Assembly (NCBI GenBank): GCA_003242645.1
Contig: QGVC01000259.1
Span: 1-5,122, forward strand
DNA length: 5,122 nt
Origin: Pseudomonadota bacterium
GTDB taxonomy: Bacteria > Pseudomonadota > Alphaproteobacteria > Rhizobiales > Hyphomicrobiaceae
Direction of reading: 5' to 3'
Position 1 is the stretch's first letter, and each line of letters starts with the position of its first letter. Shown here piece by piece: positions 1-5,122 of this stretch. The position numbers and the translations under genes are program-made. A model generated the notes under the pieces. It was not told the DNA's origin. It saw nothing but the letters and a program-made list of their open reading frames with translations, and made no database searches.

Positions 1-211
1 TGACTGGGGGCGGCTCCGGCAGGGGCGCACCCGGGGGCCGGACCTCGAGGCCAGGCCGAGAAAGGAGCGCGGCGCTTGGGGGGGGGGGCGCGGGAGCCGG
101 CGGGAGGTGCGGCGACGGCGCCAAGCCGCGATTGAGCCACCCGGCCAGCATGGCCCCGCCCATCTTGCCCGCGCCGGCCAGCAACAACTTGCCCTTCAGG
201 CTGAACGACAC
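1..211 (-). CDS. proC: Pyrroline-5-carboxylate reductase, N-terminal fragment
   Basis: This is the first 70 codons of ProC, the NAD(P)H-dependent enzyme that makes L-proline from pyrroline-5-carboxylate in the cytoplasm; the rest lies beyond the left edge. It reads from a GTG at 211, preceded by GTGGAG nine bases upstream, and begins MSFSLKGKLLLAGAGKMGGA. The GxGxMGxA pattern at residues 13-20 is the Rossmann dinucleotide-binding loop, and the following MLAGWLNRG is typical of the family. From about residue 32 the sequence turns abnormally proline-rich (17 of residues 31-70), where a beta strand carrying hydrophobic residues is expected. Similarity seems to return at GLEV (residues 54-57), still in frame. 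The underlying DNA is over 80% GC with an 11-base G run, so I infer base-calling errors rather than real divergence. The fold and start are convincing; the residues beyond 32 should not be trusted. Confidence 0.82.
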   Translation of the reverse strand, partial: MSFSLKGKLLLAGAGKMGGAMLAGWLNRGLAPSPHLPPAPAPPPPSAALLSRPGLEVRPPGAPLPEPPPV

Positions 212-394
212 CGCGTCGAGCTCCACTCGATTAAAGACACCAACAGCCGCAGTCTCTCATGGATGCGAGCCTAATCCCGCCCAATCCATTCTGTAGGCCG
301 TATCCCAATAACGCGCCACCCTGGCGCTCGTCACCAGCCGCCGATGCTGCTGCCTTTGGGCAAGTTAACGTATAGTTTGCCGTCTGAGCAGGCC
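212..394. other. Intergenic region between ybjN and proC
   Basis: This 183-base gap separates the YbjN stop from the proC GTG. I see no small gene supported by codon pattern or ribosome binding site. The only structure is a short hairpin at 313-327, listed separately. The gap is long enough that proC may have its own promoter, but I find no convincing paired -35/-10 elements on the minus strand. Confidence 0.5.
313..327 (-). terminator. Possible weak terminator after ybjN
   Basis: GCGCCA at 313-318 and TGGCGC at 322-327 form a perfect 6-bp GC-rich stem with a 3-base loop, about 70 bases past the ybjN stop. On the minus strand the stem is followed by GTTATT, a short and imperfect T tract. The position fits a terminator between ybjN and proC, but the tail is weaker than in classical intrinsic terminators and the structure may be chance in GC-rich DNA. 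Confidence 0.25.
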
Positions 395-892
395 CTAAGC
401 TTGCCCCTCGGTGTGAAACATCGTGGAGACGAGGGCCTCCCGGCTTTCCTTTCCAGCCCAGACGACGAACTGGAAGGCCTGATAGTACCGCTCGCAGGCC
501 TCAAGGGCTGCCTTCAACAAGGCCTCCACCTGCGGCGGCGTCGCCAGCGCGCCGTTGAGCATCAGCCCATGGCGGAACATGATCAGTCCTTCCTGGGTCC
601 AAAGATCGAAATGGCCGAGCCAGAGCTGCTCGTTGATCTGCGCTATCAGCTTGTAAATTTCGGTCAGACGGTTGTCCGGGACCTTGAAATCGAAGGCGCA
701 AGCCAGATGCAGCACCTCGAGATCCTCGCGCCAGTTGAGCGAGAGGTGATAATCCGTCCAGCTCCCCGCAACGATCAGCGTAACTTCGTCATCCGCAGTG
801 CGGTCACACGCCCAGCCGTTGTTATGGGCTATCTGTTCGACGATATCGATTGGATTGCTCATGCGCTGATAGCCTGCTTCCGCCGATGCCAT
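395..892 (-). CDS. YbjN domain-containing protein
   Basis: A predicted soluble cytoplasmic protein of 165 residues in the YbjN family (putative sensory transduction regulators with a type III secretion chaperone-like fold). The biochemical role in alphaproteobacteria is not established. Recognisable conserved blocks are LHLACAFDFKVP, INEQLWLGHFDLW, GLIMFRHGL and, near the C terminus, ALEACERYYQAFQFVVWAGK. I chose the ATG at 892 because the protein then has about the usual family length, and AAGGGGGA lies upstream as a rather distant binding site. The ATG at 862 (MSNPIDIVEQ, 155 residues) is a reasonable alternative, preceded by GAAGCAGG. The frame stays open up to a TTG at 1036, but those 48 extra codons look non-coding, with arginine-rich, low-similarity text. 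It lies downstream of the UbiK-like gene and upstream of proC, an order I recall from Hyphomicrobiales. Confidence 0.85.
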   Translation of the reverse strand: MASAEAGYQRMSNPIDIVEQIAHNNGWACDRTADDEVTLIVAGSWTDYHLSLNWREDLEVLHLACAFDFKVPDNRLTEIYKLIAQINEQLWLGHFDLWTQEGLIMFRHGLMLNGALATPPQVEALLKAALEACERYYQAFQFVVWAGKESREALVSTMFHTEGQA

Positions 893-1213
893 TCCCAGCC
901 ATCCCCCTTGTTGTTCCGCCGCGATGTTTGAGGATCTACGCTCACATCCCCTGATCCCCTCACGACGATCAGCGCCGGACGCTGTGATGAACCGGATCAA
1001 CCGGCTGCTGAGCGGGAGCGACCAAAACAGATGCAAGGGACGAGTCGCAAGCTCACCCTCCCATTGTCCACGGCCAAAGTGATGAGTTTCGGGCGATGCA
1101 AGCCATTTTGCGCCGCTTTTGGAGGACGTGTGCGCGACTGATGCAAAACCTGGGGATGTTGCGAGCAGTGTCAGCGCCGAAACAGCAAGCGACTCACGGC
1201 GGCCCGGAAAGGC
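893..1213. other. Intergenic region upstream of ybjN, with short repeats
   Basis: These 321 bases between the UbiK-like stop and the chosen YbjN start hold no gene I can support. Three copies of GATGCAA (TTGCATC on the minus strand, toward ybjN) occur at 1030-1036, 1095-1101 and 1140-1146. An inverted repeat CTGATC-N10-GATCAG lies at 951-972. These suggest that ybjN has its own control region rather than depending only on read-through from the upstream gene. I could not assign a -35/-10 pair with confidence. Confidence 0.45.
951..972. repeat. Inverted repeat CTGATC-N10-GATCAG upstream of ybjN
   Basis: Two perfect 6-base arms at 951-956 and 967-972 are separated by 10 bases, with about 60 bases between the repeat and the ybjN start codon. 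The arm centres are 16 bases apart, so this could be an operator-like site for a dimeric regulator or a small hairpin in the 5' leader. No known factor is assigned, and 6-base arms can arise by chance. Confidence 0.3.
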
Positions 1214-1480
1214 TTAAGCTTTGCCCTTGAGAGCGGCCAATTCGGCTTCCAGAGCCGCAATTCGAGCCTCGAGCTTTTCATTCTCCTCCCGGGCGCGCTG
1301 GGCCATCGCCTTGACGGCATCGAACTCATCGCGCCGGACGAGATCCATCTCGCGTAAGATACGCTCGCCCTGGGCTTTCATGAACGACTCGAACTCGCGG
1401 CGCAGACCCTGGGCGGCGCCTGCCGCATCCGTCATCATCTTGGCCAACTCGTCGAAAAAGCGATTGGTGGTCTGGGTCAT
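1214..1480 (-). CDS. UbiK-type accessory factor (BMFP domain)
   Basis: An 88-residue protein of the BMFP family, to which E. coli UbiK (YqiC) belongs. In E. coli, UbiK helps aerobic ubiquinone biosynthesis by interacting with the UbiJ/Ubi complex and lipids; transfer of that role to this organism is inference. Residues 1-35 (MTQTTNRFFDELAKMMTDAA and on) are the amphipathic N-terminal half. The highly charged C-terminal half, ending EKLEARIAALEAELAALKGK, is a predicted coiled coil that would drive trimerisation, as known in this family. Length matches the usual 80-100 residues. The ATG at 1480 lacks a strong Shine-Dalgarno sequence. It is divergent from lgt across a 177-base region and leads the minus-strand arm with ybjN and proC. 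I am confident of the family but less so of the ubiquinone role, so no symbol is given. Confidence 0.88.
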   Translation of the reverse strand: MTQTTNRFFDELAKMMTDAAGAAQGLRREFESFMKAQGERILREMDLVRRDEFDAVKAMAQRAREENEKLEARIAALEAELAALKGKA

Positions 1481-1501
1481 TGGATTAGCGCCAGTCGCTA
1501 T

Positions 1502-1529
1502 CTATGGGAGACATGTCAGTCACTATGGG
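1502..1529. repeat. Direct repeat CTATGGG x2, 21-bp period
   Basis: CTATGGG occurs at 1502-1508 and 1523-1529, exactly 21 bases apart (two helical turns), with a palindromic ACATGT between the copies. It sits 22 bases upstream of the UbiK-like start codon, where a regulator or the promoter itself could lie: on the minus strand the copies read CCCATAG, and the outer one follows CTTGCG by 17 bases, a loose promoter-like spacing. Function is inferred from position only. Confidence 0.3.
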
Positions 1530-1567
1530 TGCCGCCGCGCTCCCGCGCAAGCATATCGGCGCACCCG

Positions 1568-1596
1568 GTTGACATTAGCCGCACCGACCCGTCAAC
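1568..1596. promoter_or_regulatory. Inverted repeat GTTGAC-N17-GTCAAC with a -35-like TTGACA
   Basis: This lies in the divergent gap between the UbiK-like gene and lgt. Arms at 1568-1573 and 1591-1596 are perfect 6-base inverted copies. The left arm includes TTGACA (1569-1574), a perfect consensus -35 for transcription toward lgt, about 85 bases upstream of its start. The hexamer 17 bases further on is TCAACG, a poor -10, so the promoter is uncertain. The symmetrical arms mean each strand carries a TTGAC. The element could therefore serve both directions or be an operator. Confidence 0.35.
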
Positions 1597-1657
1597 GTCC
1601 GGCGCGCAGCAATGTTGCTGGCGAGCCGCTAAACTTCCGCTTCCACACAGGCTGTCG

Positions 1658-2524
1658 ATGAGTTCTTTCGCGAGCTTTCTCGCCCTCCCGTTTCCAAACA
1701 TCGATCCGGTCGCGTTCCAGCTCGGCCCGGTCACGGTGAAGTGGTACGGCCTCGCCTATATGGCGGGGCTCGTCCTCGGCTGGCTCTATATCCGGCGGTT
1801 GCTGCGAAACCCTGCTCTGTGGTCGGGAGGCAAGCCACCTTTCGGCGTGGAGAAGACGGACGACCTGCTGTTCTTCATGACGCTGGGCGTGGTTTTGGGC
1901 GGCCGTCTCGGATTCGTCCTCTTCTACGAACCGCTCTATTACCTGAACCATCCGGCCGAAATTCCGCAGGTCTGGCGTGGTGGCATGGCGTTCCACGGGG
2001 CGCTGGTCGGCTGCGGAATCGCCATTTGGGCCTTTGCCCGGCGCGCCGGTGTCTCGCCCTTGTCCTCCATGGACATGTGTGCGGCCGCCGTACCGATCGG
2101 CCTCTTCTTCGGCCGCATCGCGAATTTCATTAACGGTGAGCTTTTCGGCCGTCCGACAGAGGTGCCATGGGGTATGGTGTTCCCCGAGGCCATGTACCAG
2201 TACGCCGCTATCGAGCCGACGCCGCGCCATCCCAGCCAGCTTTATGAGGCATTTCTCGAGGGGCTGGTGTTGTTCCTGGTGCTCCGCTGGATGACCCACC
2301 AAGCCCACGCGCTCAAGAGCCCTGGCCTCGTCGCGGGCACGTTCATGGTTGGCTACGGCGTGGCACGCTCCTTCTGTGAGTTCTTCCGCCAGCCCGACCC
2401 ATTGCATCCGTTGACCATTGGGTTCCTGACCCCTGGCATTGCCTACTCGATCCCGATGATCCTGGCTGGCCTGTACTTCATCCGCGCCGCGCGGGCCCGC
2501 TCTTCCCCTGTAAGCCAGCCGTAG
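1658..2524 (+). CDS. lgt: Prolipoprotein diacylglyceryl transferase
   Basis: An inner-membrane enzyme that moves a diacylglyceryl group from phosphatidylglycerol to the lipobox cysteine of prolipoproteins, the first step of lipoprotein maturation. The 288-residue length is typical. Family landmarks, with E. coli equivalents by motif matching, are Y30 in WYGLAYMAG (Y26), H113 in GMAFHGALVG (H103) and the signature GRIANFINGELFGRPTEVPW at 152-171, with R153 (R143), N156 (N146) and G164 (G154). R237 and E241 in ARSFCEFFRQPD match R239 and E243. Several hydrophobic segments (about 32-46, 72-90, 112-127, 141-151, 202-210, 223-236, 258-276) fit the multi-pass topology. The HGGL motif is HGAL here. 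The ATG at 1658 is chosen because MSSFASFLALPFPNIDPVAF is a normal Lgt N terminus; the frame extends to a GTG at 1529, but those codons look non-coding. It heads the lgt-midA-pgeF cluster. Confidence 0.97.
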   Translation: MSSFASFLALPFPNIDPVAFQLGPVTVKWYGLAYMAGLVLGWLYIRRLLRNPALWSGGKPPFGVEKTDDLLFFMTLGVVLGGRLGFVLFYEPLYYLNHPAEIPQVWRGGMAFHGALVGCGIAIWAFARRAGVSPLSSMDMCAAAVPIGLFFGRIANFINGELFGRPTEVPWGMVFPEAMYQYAAIEPTPRHPSQLYEAFLEGLVLFLVLRWMTHQAHALKSPGLVAGTFMVGYGVARSFCEFFRQPDPLHPLTIGFLTPGIAYSIPMILAGLYFIRAARARSSPVSQP

Positions 2525-2531
2525 GAGCGCG

Positions 2532-3641
2532 ATGACGAGCGAGCAGCAGCCGACACCTCTCGCCTTGAAGCTCAAGGAGCGGATCAGGCGCGAGGGGCCG
2601 CTGCCCGTTCTGGAGTACATGCGCGCCTGTCTCAATGACCCGGATCATGGGTACTACCGTGGTCAACCCGCCATTGGCGCAAGCGGCGATTTCACGACGG
2701 CACCGGAGATCAGTCAGATCTTCGGCGAGTTGATTGGGATATGGGCCGCCGTGGCCTGGCGCGCGATGGGCGCGCCGCCGCAAGTTGACCTGATCGAGCT
2801 TGGTCCGGGGCGTGGAACGATGATGAGCGATGCGTTGCGGGCGGCTCGGGTCGTTCCCGGTTTTTTGGAAGCCATCCAGCTCCGTCTGGTCGAGAGCAAT
2901 CCCTTTCTCCGGGAAACTCAGCGCCAGACGCTTGCCCCGGCGCTCCAACACGTGCCCGTGTCATGGCACGACGAGTTTACGCCTGCCATTGCCGGAATCC
3001 GGCCGACAATCATCCTGGCGAACGAGTTTCTCGACGCTCTTCCCGTGCGCCAGCTTGTGTTCACCGCCGGTGAATGGCGCGAGCGCTGTGTCGGGCTCGA
3101 TTCGCACGAATGCTTCGAGTTGGTGCCCGGTGCTCCGGCTCATCCTCCGCGGCTTCCTGCCGGCCGTGCGCCGCAGGAAGGCGAAGTTCTCGAAACTCAC
3201 CCGGATTTCGCACCAATCGCCGATGTGTTGCGCCAATGGTCGACACAGCCGCTTGCGGCCCTTTTCATCGACTACGGCCACACGGAAACGGCATTTGGTG
3301 AAACCTTGCAGGCGGTCAGCCGCCACCGGTACGCCTCGATTTTCGAAAAGCCTGGCGAGACGGATTTGACCGCCCACGTCGATTTTGCCGAGTTCAAGGA
3401 TTTGTGCGTCGAACGCGGACTGGCTGTGGACGGCCCAATCACACAGTCCGAATTCCTATTCGGCATGGGGTTGGCTGAACGCGCAGGCAAGCTCATGTCC
3501 GCAGCTCGACCCAGCGAAGCCGGTTTGATAGAGGCAAGCGTGCAGCGCATTGCTGATCCACTCGGCATGGGTGGCCGATTCAAGGTCGTGTGCGTGCGCT
3601 CCGGCGTCCCTGTGTTGCCGCCTTTCCCACCAGGTGGGTGA
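2532..3641 (+). CDS. MidA/NDUFAF7-type SAM-dependent methyltransferase
   Basis: A 369-residue class I methyltransferase of the family that includes mitochondrial NDUFAF7 (MidA). The human protein methylates an arginine of the complex I subunit NDUFS2 and is needed for complex I assembly. A similar role in this bacterium is plausible but inferred. Motifs: DPDHGYY (36-42), GDFTTAPEISQIFGELIG (52-69), the SAM-binding LIELGPGRGTMMSDALR (87-103), LVESNP (119-124) and the family-typical ILANEFLDALPVRQ (161-174). A C-terminal block contains SEFLFGMGLAER. The protein is soluble with no signal peptide. The ATG at 2532 begins 7 bases after the lgt stop. GGAG at 2524-2527 overlaps that stop by one base and serves as the ribosome binding site, which suggests translational coupling. 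The start matches the family N terminus (TPLALKLKERIRREGPLPV). Confidence 0.93.
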   Translation: MTSEQQPTPLALKLKERIRREGPLPVLEYMRACLNDPDHGYYRGQPAIGASGDFTTAPEISQIFGELIGIWAAVAWRAMGAPPQVDLIELGPGRGTMMSDALRAARVVPGFLEAIQLRLVESNPFLRETQRQTLAPALQHVPVSWHDEFTPAIAGIRPTIILANEFLDALPVRQLVFTAGEWRERCVGLDSHECFELVPGAPAHPPRLPAGRAPQEGEVLETHPDFAPIADVLRQWSTQPLAALFIDYGHTETAFGETLQAVSRHRYASIFEKPGETDLTAHVDFAEFKDLCVERGLAVDGPITQSEFLFGMGLAERAGKLMSAARPSEAGLIEASVQRIADPLGMGGRFKVVCVRSGVPVLPPFPPGG

Positions 3642-3642
3642 A

Positions 3643-3648
3643 AAGGGA
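3643..3648 (+). promoter_or_regulatory. Ribosome binding site that decides the pgeF start
   Basis: AAGGGA lies in the 13-base gap after the methyltransferase stop, six bases before the ATG at 3655. It supports that start over the ATG at 3550, which would add 35 cysteine- and serine-rich residues read out of frame through the end of the methyltransferase gene. Confidence 0.7.
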
Positions 3649-3654
3649 ATACAA

Positions 3655-4437
3655 ATGGCTGTAGACGGAACGATCATTCGCGCCGACTGCCTAAGCGACA
3701 TCGCAGGTGTCAGCCATGGCTTTTTCACGCGGCAGGGTGGCGTTTCCACTGGCCTCTACGACAGCCTGAATTGCGGCTTGGGGTCCAAGGACGATCCGAA
3801 TCTCGTCCGCCAGAATCGGGCGCGCGTCGCCCGAACATTGGGCGCTCCTCGCGACGAGGTTCTGACCCTGTATCAGATCCACAGCGCGAAAGCGCTCGTC
3901 GTCGACCGGCCTTTCGATCCGCAGCAGATTCCCCGCGCCGATGCGCTGGTTACGCGCACGCCTGGTCTCGTGATCGGTGCTCTGGCGGCGGACTGTACCC
4001 CGGTTCTTTTCGCCGATCCGATTGCGCGAGTGATTGCCGCCTCTCACGCCGGCTGGCGCGGCGCGCTGGCTGGCATTCTCGAATCAACCATAGAGACCAT
4101 GATCGGCCTCGGCGCCCGCCGCGACCGGATTCGCGCTGCTATTGGCCCCTGCATTAACCAAGCCGCTTATGAGGTCGGCCCGGAATTCGAAGCCGAATTC
4201 CTTGCCGCCGATAGGAACAACGCTCGATTCTTCGTCCGGCCTGCGCCCGATGCGCGTCCGAGATTTGATCTCCCGGGCTATGTCGAGCACCGGCTGATTC
4301 AAACAGGGTTGGCGGTGGTCGAACGGCGGTCCCTGTGCAGTTATGAAAACGAATCACTTTTCTTCAGCTATCGCCGCGCAACGCTTAGGAAAGAGCCGGA
4401 TTACGGCCGCCAAATCTCCGCCATTGTCTTGACCTAG
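3655..4437 (+). CDS. pgeF: PgeF/YfiH-family laccase-domain protein
   Basis: A 260-residue protein of the DUF152/YfiH family, annotated as peptidoglycan editing factor or polyphenol oxidase. Studied members show purine nucleoside phosphorylase/adenosine deaminase activity, and E. coli YfiH has been linked to removing wrongly built UDP-MurNAc-L-Ser; which applies here cannot be told from sequence. The metal/active-site set is intact: H76 in LYQIHSAK, C114 in AADCTPVLFAD and H131 in SHAGWRG, followed by AAIGPCI (151-157). HGFFTRQGGVSTGLYDSLN (21-39) is the usual N-terminal block, and FFSYRRAT...GRQISAIVL the usual C terminus. It is probably cytoplasmic, with no signal peptide. The gene follows the methyltransferase by 13 bases and is likely co-transcribed with lgt. 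Length is normal for the family and I see no damage. Confidence 0.95.
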   Translation: MAVDGTIIRADCLSDIAGVSHGFFTRQGGVSTGLYDSLNCGLGSKDDPNLVRQNRARVARTLGAPRDEVLTLYQIHSAKALVVDRPFDPQQIPRADALVTRTPGLVIGALAADCTPVLFADPIARVIAASHAGWRGALAGILESTIETMIGLGARRDRIRAAIGPCINQAAYEVGPEFEAEFLAADRNNARFFVRPAPDARPRFDLPGYVEHRLIQTGLAVVERRSLCSYENESLFFSYRRATLRKEPDYGRQISAIVLT

Positions 4438-4633
4438 GCCTTCATCCACAGAAAACACCGGCTCGTTCAGGCGGCTAAGGGGCACTACACGGCCTGCTGG
4501 GGGCAAACGATCTGGACGCCTCTCGACGCAGGAGTTACAGGATTCGCGTGCGTGTACCGGATTCTCTCAGAGGCCGCAGAGTTGGTACGTCGGCTGCCGG
4601 TTGAACAGCGGGACATAAGAGGGGGACGTCAAC
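4438..4633. other. Intergenic region between pgeF and the lipoprotein gene
   Basis: These 196 bases hold no gene I can support. I see no clear stem-loop with a T tract after pgeF, so a terminator is not evident. TTGAAC at 4601-4606 resembles a -35 but has no properly spaced -10. Whether the lipoprotein gene has its own promoter remains open. Confidence 0.45.
4620..4626 (+). promoter_or_regulatory. Ribosome binding site for the GTG-started lipoprotein
   Basis: AGGGGGA lies seven bases before the GTG at 4634. An in-frame TAA at 4616-4618 rules out any start further upstream, and no in-frame ATG occurs before the lipobox, so this site fixes the start. Confidence 0.7.
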
Positions 4634-5122
4634 GTGACGACCATCCATGCTGCTGCGGCGTCGCACCTTTTGAGAAGGCTTGCGTTCGCAGCGCTGGCAA
4701 CGATTTTCGCCGCAGGCCTCACTGCCTGCAGTAGTGATTCAAACATTTTGGGTACTTCGGGGGATAATTCGCAGCTGTTATCACAAACCGCTGTCCAGCC
4801 ATCCCCCGCACCAACGCAAATCTCAATCGCTCCGGTTATCGGTGCGCCTGAAGCGGTCGGCAATCAGCTTGCTGCCCAACTCGCTCAGGGCCTGCAGCAG
4901 AAGAACGTGTCGGTGGCCAAGTCGCCGTCGGATCGCGCCGACTTCACACTGCGCGGCTACATCGTCGCCGCGAAGGAGAAGGACGGCACCAAGGTTTCGT
5001 ACATCTGGGATGTCACGGATCCGACGGGCAAGCGCGTCCACCGCATCACCGGCGAGGAGGTGGCAGGCAAGACGGATTCGCGTGATCCGTGGACTGCCGT
5101 GACCTCGGAGGTGATGGAGTCG
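4634..5122 (+). CDS. Predicted lipoprotein, C terminus beyond the window
   Basis: At least 163 residues, open at the right edge. It starts at GTG with MTTIHAAAASHLLRRLAFAA: a charged region (RR at 14-15), a hydrophobic stretch, then LTAC at 29-32 followed by SS, a good type II lipobox with cleavage before C32. The mature protein would be diacylated by Lgt, encoded nearby, and anchored in the envelope; S33 at position +2 would favour outer-membrane sorting under the E. coli rule. A Ser/Gln/Pro-rich linker (33-64) leads to an alpha/beta-looking domain: ISIAPVIGAP, an Ala/Gln-rich helix, then ADFTLRGYIVAAKEKDG and VSYIWDVTDPTGKRVHRITG. The pattern of a helix, ADxxLRG and a W-D-hinged strand loosely recalls envelope lipoproteins with CsgG/TolB-N-like folds, but that is a weak guess. 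Function is unknown; I recall a lipoprotein at this place after pgeF in Hyphomicrobiales. Confidence 0.88.
   Translation, partial: MTTIHAAAASHLLRRLAFAALATIFAAGLTACSSDSNILGTSGDNSQLLSQTAVQPSPAPTQISIAPVIGAPEAVGNQLAAQLAQGLQQKNVSVAKSPSDRADFTLRGYIVAAKEKDGTKVSYIWDVTDPTGKRVHRITGEEVAGKTDSRDPWTAVTSEVMES

Noticed and set aside
344..931. 195-codon plus-strand open frame
   Set aside because: It lies antisense to the well-conserved YbjN gene; its protein has no recognisable family and the frame is kept open by the GC-rich codon pattern.
893..1036. N-terminal extension of YbjN from a TTG at 1036
   Set aside because: It gives a 213-residue protein, longer than the family norm, and the added text is not family-like. 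The ATG at 892 fits better.
1607..1620. Palindrome CAGCAA-TG-TTGCTG before lgt
   Set aside because: A two-base loop is too tight for a stable RNA hairpin of this length, there is no T tract, and no known site is recognised; probably chance.
1529..1657. N-terminal extension of Lgt from a GTG
   Set aside because: The 43 extra residues resemble no Lgt N terminus, and this stretch contains the likely promoter region.
1592..2635. 347-codon minus-strand open frame
   Set aside because: It is antisense to the whole of lgt, is rich in arginine, histidine and glutamate as expected of a shadow frame, and has no domain I recognise.
4552..4734. 60-codon plus-strand frame upstream of the lipoprotein
   Set aside because: It overlaps the lipoprotein signal-peptide region in another frame and has no supporting ribosome binding site or family.
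1..5122. Mobile element, CRISPR, tRNA or defence system
   Set aside because: I saw no transposase, integrase, repeat array, cloverleaf or toxin-antitoxin pair; all genes fit conserved housekeeping families except the lipoprotein.

Overview
The window looks like an ordinary chromosomal segment of an alphaproteobacterium, most likely of the order Hyphomicrobiales. The reasons are the high-GC coding style, the protein sequences themselves, and the gene order, which I recall from that group: proC-ybjN-ubiK running one way and lgt-midA-pgeF-lipoprotein running the other. I cannot fix the genus from the sequence alone.

Left arm, minus strand, read right to left. A small BMFP/UbiK-type coiled-coil protein (1214-1480) is followed by a YbjN-domain protein (start about 892, stop at 395). 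The arm ends with the first 70 codons of pyrroline-5-carboxylate reductase (proC, GTG start at 211), which runs off the left edge. The outermost ~120 bases are extremely GC-rich, contain an 11-base G run and encode an abnormally proline-rich stretch inside a conserved enzyme. I suspect poor base quality at a contig end.

Centre, 1481-1657. This divergent intergenic region should carry the control signals for both arms. It holds a TTGACA hexamer, an inverted repeat GTTGAC-N17-GTCAAC and a direct repeat CTATGGG with a 21-bp period.

Right arm, plus strand. A tight three-gene cluster encodes prolipoprotein diacylglyceryl transferase (lgt), a MidA/NDUFAF7-type SAM-dependent methyltransferase and a PgeF/YfiH-family multicopper-oxidase-like protein, with gaps of 7 and 13 bases. 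After a 196-base gap comes a GTG-started gene for a predicted lipoprotein with a clear lipobox, still open at the right edge.

Themes: envelope biogenesis (Lgt, a predicted lipoprotein that would be its substrate, and possibly PgeF) and respiratory-chain support (a UbiK-like ubiquinone factor and a complex I assembly-type methyltransferase). I found no mobile element, CRISPR array, RNA gene or evident new system. The points worth a second look are the damaged-looking proC end, short repeats upstream of ybjN and lgt, and the uncharacterised lipoprotein.
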